Below, in pieces: positions 31,422 to 34,744 of a stretch of 34,744 bases of DNA. The translations under genes and the position numbers were made by a program. A model generated the notes under the pieces. That model was not told the DNA's origin. It did not search any database and worked only from the letters and a program-made list of their open reading frames with translations. Numbering within the stretch: position 1 is the first letter of the stretch; the number at the start of each line of letters is the position of its first letter. The stretch is from an uncultured Bacteroidia bacterium (GTDB taxonomy: Bacteria > Bacteroidota > Bacteroidia > Bacteroidales > Prolixibacteraceae): the NCBI GenBank assembly GCA_903918045.1, contig CAIXCY010000211.1, positions 1 through 34,744 of the forward strand, given 5' to 3'.

Positions 31422-31988
31422 TTTAAAGTTGGTTTTAACTAGTTTTTAAGAATTTGATTGTCTTATCTCTATAATTTGCAATTTACTAAAAGATCAATAA
31501 TAAAAAGATGCCACTAAGTGATCGGGAGTGGTGCGACTCCAACCTCAAAACAGATAACTTTGGATTGTAAATTAAAAATTCAGGTTCCAATGAAGTTATA
31601 CACCAGATTAAGGCAAGCCGCAGCGCGGAGATCTATTTGTTGCGCAAAACAACTCGTTAAATTGTAGCCGCGTAGTGGCGACCTATTAAATCTTATTATG
31701 TTCATATCGTTACAACACAGGCATTGGATACTATTTTTCAATTTTTTAGACCGGTAGGCCGCCGTTATACGGCTTTTGCCAACTATCGTCTTTTTTTCTT
31801 CAAAGAGTTCTCCGCTATGCGGCTTGTTCCTCAAGATGAGCCAAAACATATTTTAATAGTCTTTATAACTATTAAAAGAGATTCATAGGAGTCGCCAAAT
31901 CGCCAAATTTCACCAAAGGTCAACAAAAGAGTATCTTTACTTAACAGGAAAAAACACTAAAGTAAATTCCATATTTGGATTATTTATG
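31422..31988. other. Intergenic region with REP-like hairpin array
   Basis: This 567-nt gap contains the hairpin array at 31525-31822 and no supported coding gene. An open frame of 89 codons on the minus strand (31849-31580) is composed of the hairpin units and is unlikely to be real. Nothing recognisable is in 31860-31988. Confidence 0.55.
31525..31822. repeat. Array of REP-like small palindromes
   Basis: Five small hairpins are seen: GGAGT-GGTGCG-ACTCC (31525-31540), CCGC-AGC-GCGG (31618-31628), GCCGC-GTA-GTGGC (31667-31679), GCCGT-TAT-ACGGC (31761-31773) and CCGC-TAT-GCGG (31812-31822). Four of them share a GC-rich GCCGC/GCGGC arm around a 3-nt loop, spaced about 40-85 nt apart. No REP-associated transposase is present. 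Confidence 0.65.
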
Positions 31989-34730
31989 TTACCTAAAATC
32001 CAACTTAAACGTCCCGATTGAATTCTTTCCGACTTCAAGATGAATGACCTTGCCACTTTGACCGGTATTTTTGCTATCCTGTTCGATGAGATTCGTTTTT
32101 GAAACGGAAAGTGCCGGAGTGAACAGACCCAGATCGATCTTCTGTGTTTTCCCATCCATCTCAGCAAGTCGCAGGACAAGCGAGTTATCATCCTCACATT
32201 TTTTTATTGCGGTGAGGAGTGACAACCCTCCGGAGGTTGTTACGAAACTTTGCGATTCCTTCAGAGGACTCTCCTTTGCCCTGATCGGATCGAAAACCGG
32301 ATATAATCTATTTTGAGCTTGTTTACCTTCGTGAAATCCGTTTTTCCAACCCGGCTCATTTACGAAAAGGGAGAACGAAAAATGGTGATCACCCACCTGA
32401 ATATAGTCATTTCCTTCCCAATGGCAGCTCTTTCGCGAAGCCATGAGGATAGGTTGGATCAAGGTTTTAGGGGTAGGATTGGGTGTAGGATCGAGGTAGT
32501 CGAACCCTATAACACTTGAACTGATTGTTGCCCCAAACTGACTGCCGGAGGCATTCACCCAGTCGGACATGGTACGCGGATGGATGAGCTTACAATCGGT
32601 GAGGTAGATATTCCCTGCCGCCCCTTTCAATTCATCTTTTCCAATCTCAACAACCCCCATCGGAACCTCATAGCTAATTTTTGGGGAGCTCATATTCAAT
32701 GGGAAAGCCGCCCTGAACTCACGGTAGAGAATTCCCTGCCAGTTTTTAAGATCAATTTCGAAATCAATCCGCTTAATCTGATGATAGACGATAATCGTCT
32801 CTTCGATAATTGCATATTTTACAGACTGACGAAATTTAAACGAAGTAAAAACTGGTCCGTCTGCTATTTTCTCCCAGGAAGTCGCGTAATTTCCGGTTTT
32901 GTCAAACTCTTCCATCGAAGGTTGCTGAACTTCCGAAAATTCCCCCGCACCGTTTCCAAAGGAGCGCATCGTGAAGATTTCGCCCAGTTTAAATTTCGAA
33001 GCGTCAACCACCTCTGTTCCGAGTGATTTATCAAACAATCTTTCGATCCCTCCATTCCCAAAACGGATCGAAAAAAAGTTGTTTTCGAAATCGGGATTCA
33101 TCGCCGAAGTCTTCAGATCATCACTCTTATTTGAAGCTTCGACATAGAAGGTGGAATAACCAACCGATGGTATATCGGAAGCAATAAACGACACTTCACA
33201 TGATTTCAGTGAATGATCGCCAAAATACTGTAAGTTATGCAACTGATTTTTCACCGGTTTCTTTGCCGAATCAAAGAGATTCACTCCAACCGCTTCCCCT
33301 TTATTAAATGTGCACTGGAATGAAACCGGATCATTCCGTTTCCAGTTCAGACCGTTAAAAACCACCAACGGCACGGCGGTCCCCTTATAATCTATCTTGG
33401 AGGCAATTCGCTCAAGGGCTTCGCCTAATAATTGTGTTGCATCCTCACGCGCCTTGACAAATTTGCTTAAGAAAAGCCGGTCGGTGATCTCACCTCCTTT
33501 GCCTCCCCAGCCATGATCGGGATAGACCTTGGCTTGCCACGCTTCATTAAACTTTGCAACATCATAATTTCTGAAATTACCTTCGAGCATACCATTAATG
33601 GCAGCAAATTTCTCAGCATCGGGAAGGAGGATGTCGGCCTCACGGCTCGCCGAGATTGCAAAATGGTGAGATGGACCATGAATATAGAGCCATACATCGG
33701 GTCGTTCACCAGAGATCGGTTTGATTTTATCGGAATTCTCCCGGATGGTATTGAGACAACTGTTCATGTTCCCATATTTAAACGGTGGTAAAGTGATTTT
33801 CACCCGTTCGCCGTTTTCATTTTCGATTGAGCTAATGCTATTCCAAAGATTTATAAACGGATCACAATTTTGCACCGGTTTTTGTCCCCAACCAAATTCA
33901 TAGTTTAGTAAGGCCGGGATAATGACCTTGGGGGAATTTTGATTGTAATAAGCAGCCCAGAACAATACCTCTTTTGCCATTTCGGTTATTGCGGCGTCAT
34001 TCTCTTTTGCAAGAATATTGTAAAATTCAATATAATGACCTGATGAGAACATTGTAACCTTAGAACTATCTGGACTATACCAATTGAACACTCCCTTCTC
34101 ATGTCGGCTCACAAACATATTATTCACACCCGACTTAGCCAGGATTTGTGACATCTGAAGCGTGCGACCCGGCACATCCGAATTATAATAGGTATCCGAA
34201 GTATATCCGTTGAAATTATCTGCCAGCCATTTTTTACCAAGATACAACTGCCGGATCAGCGATTCGCCGCTGAACAACTCCTCGTAAGGCTGCGTATAGG
34301 TTGCGCCGATCAGAATGCGGCCATCATCCAAACCCTTTTGGATCTCGGCCTTCCGATCGGGGTGACGTTTAAGGTACTCAACAACGATGGAGGTCTGCTC
34401 AATATCCATCTTAAATCCGGGTTCGTTCTTTAACCGGTTCAGAAAGGGTGTCATCCAGAGGGTATCACGCAACATGATGCACTTTTCCACTTCATCGACC
34501 CATCCCAGATCCTGGTGAGTGGTGATTGACAAGAGAATCTCTCCTTTTGAAGCAGGGGAGGCGGAGACTTCCTTCAGTAATTTAAAGGTTTCGTTGTTGC
34601 ATTTTAAAATGCCGTTGGTGACCTGGGCAATACCAAATTGAAAGGAAAATAAAAACAGAACGATTAGTAAAAGAGGGGTTTTCAAATTATATTTAAAGCA
34701 AGCAGCAGAGCTGCGCAATATTTGTAGCAA
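31989..34730 (-). CDS. GH38 alpha-mannosidase-type glycosidase, start uncertain
   Basis: This roughly 913-residue exported enzyme is closely similar along its length to the one encoded at 22534-25233: THQDLGW (His72, Asp74), YYNSDVPGRTLQM (nucleophile Asp185), GESLIRQLYLGKKWL, ERPDVWLYIHGPSHHFAIS and VYPDHGWGGKGGEITDR. It should cut alpha-mannosides in the periplasm. The start is uncertain: 34730 is a TTG, an in-frame TTG at 34685 would give a clean signal peptide (KTPLLLIVLFLFSFQFGIAQ after it), and the frame stays open to the window edge, so a start outside is possible. The stop codon is at 31989. Confidence 0.88.
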   Translation of the reverse strand: MLQILRSSAACFKYNLKTPLLLIVLFLFSFQFGIAQVTNGILKCNNETFKLLKEVSASPASKGEILLSITTHQDLGWVDEVEKCIMLRDTLWMTPFLNRLKNEPGFKMDIEQTSIVVEYLKRHPDRKAEIQKGLDDGRILIGATYTQPYEELFSGESLIRQLYLGKKWLADNFNGYTSDTYYNSDVPGRTLQMSQILAKSGVNNMFVSRHEKGVFNWYSPDSSKVTMFSSGHYIEFYNILAKENDAAITEMAKEVLFWAAYYNQNSPKVIIPALLNYEFGWGQKPVQNCDPFINLWNSISSIENENGERVKITLPPFKYGNMNSCLNTIRENSDKIKPISGERPDVWLYIHGPSHHFAISASREADILLPDAEKFAAINGMLEGNFRNYDVAKFNEAWQAKVYPDHGWGGKGGEITDRLFLSKFVKAREDATQLLGEALERIASKIDYKGTAVPLVVFNGLNWKRNDPVSFQCTFNKGEAVGVNLFDSAKKPVKNQLHNLQYFGDHSLKSCEVSFIASDIPSVGYSTFYVEASNKSDDLKTSAMNPDFENNFFSIRFGNGGIERLFDKSLGTEVVDASKFKLGEIFTMRSFGNGAGEFSEVQQPSMEEFDKTGNYATSWEKIADGPVFTSFKFRQSVKYAIIEETIIVYHQIKRIDFEIDLKNWQGILYREFRAAFPLNMSSPKISYEVPMGVVEIGKDELKGAAGNIYLTDCKLIHPRTMSDWVNASGSQFGATISSSVIGFDYLDPTPNPTPKTLIQPILMASRKSCHWEGNDYIQVGDHHFSFSLFVNEPGWKNGFHEGKQAQNRLYPVFDPIRAKESPLKESQSFVTTSGGLSLLTAIKKCEDDNSLVLRLAEMDGKTQKIDLGLFTPALSVSKTNLIEQDSKNTGQSGKVIHLEVGKNSIGTFKLDFR

Positions 34731-34744
34731 TCCACATGGAAATA

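Noticed and set aside
31580-31849. An open frame of 89 codons on the minus strand
   Set aside because: It is built from the REP-like hairpin units, has no recognisable domain or start context, and is probably a by-product of the repeat.
32580-33026. A 148-codon plus-strand frame
   Set aside because: It is antisense within the last GH38 gene and shows no independent coding evidence.

Overview
This 34.7 kb stretch looks like the chromosome of a Bacteroidota (Bacteroidales-type) bacterium. The supporting signs are perfect TAnnTTTG -7 boxes (for example 207-215, 905-912, 6023-6030, 12516-12523), few clear Shine-Dalgarno sites, a tRNA without an encoded CCA, FecR/DUF4974 and STN/TonB-plug proteins, and a fused RibBA. 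There is no phage, CRISPR array or intact insertion sequence. Order below family level cannot be fixed from this sequence.

Layout. 1-240: a promoter reading leftward into a broken tRNA whose anticodon arm is replaced by a 7-4-7 palindrome, with a second degenerate copy beside it. 502-4855 (+): START-like protein, then LptF/LptG permease, RibBA, a small cysteine-rich protein and Fmt, closely spaced. 4952-6540: a LysM glucosaminidase (-) and cytidine deaminase (+). 6640-12415 (-): a four-gene cell-surface signalling cassette (ECF sigma, FecR anti-sigma, STN/carboxypeptidase-like protein, macroglobulin-like protein with a TonB plug) but no beta-barrel receptor. 12551-12634: tRNA-Leu(CAA). 12931-18653: DUF4256, a PQQ-type sugar dehydrogenase with a cytochrome c, PhnA/YjdM, a VirJ-like hydrolase and a Tat-exported propeller protein. 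18679-22440: bactofilin, a putative outer-membrane protein, an RNase J-like MBL protein and a tiny secreted lysine-rich protein with its own terminator. 22534-34744 (-): a glycan locus with three GH38 alpha-mannosidase-type enzymes, a UroD/MtaA-type protein, an AGE-family sugar epimerase and a truncated four-helix-bundle gene.

How it fits together. The left block is housekeeping (envelope lipid transport, riboflavin, initiator tRNA formylation, wall turnover, pyrimidine salvage). The sigma/anti-sigma cassette is probably one operon responding to an outer-membrane signal. The right block suggests degradation of alpha-mannosides, with the epimerase handling released sugars, but it lacks SusC/SusD transporters inside this window.

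The most unusual signals are non-coding: tRNA-derived palindromes, a 16-bp palindrome found at two distant places, an array of small REP-like hairpins at 31525-31822, and two different long inverted-repeat elements inside the mannosidase locus. No wholly new system can be proven from sequence alone. The best candidates for follow-up are the tRNA-palindrome element, the REP-like array and the UroD-GH38-AGE gene set.
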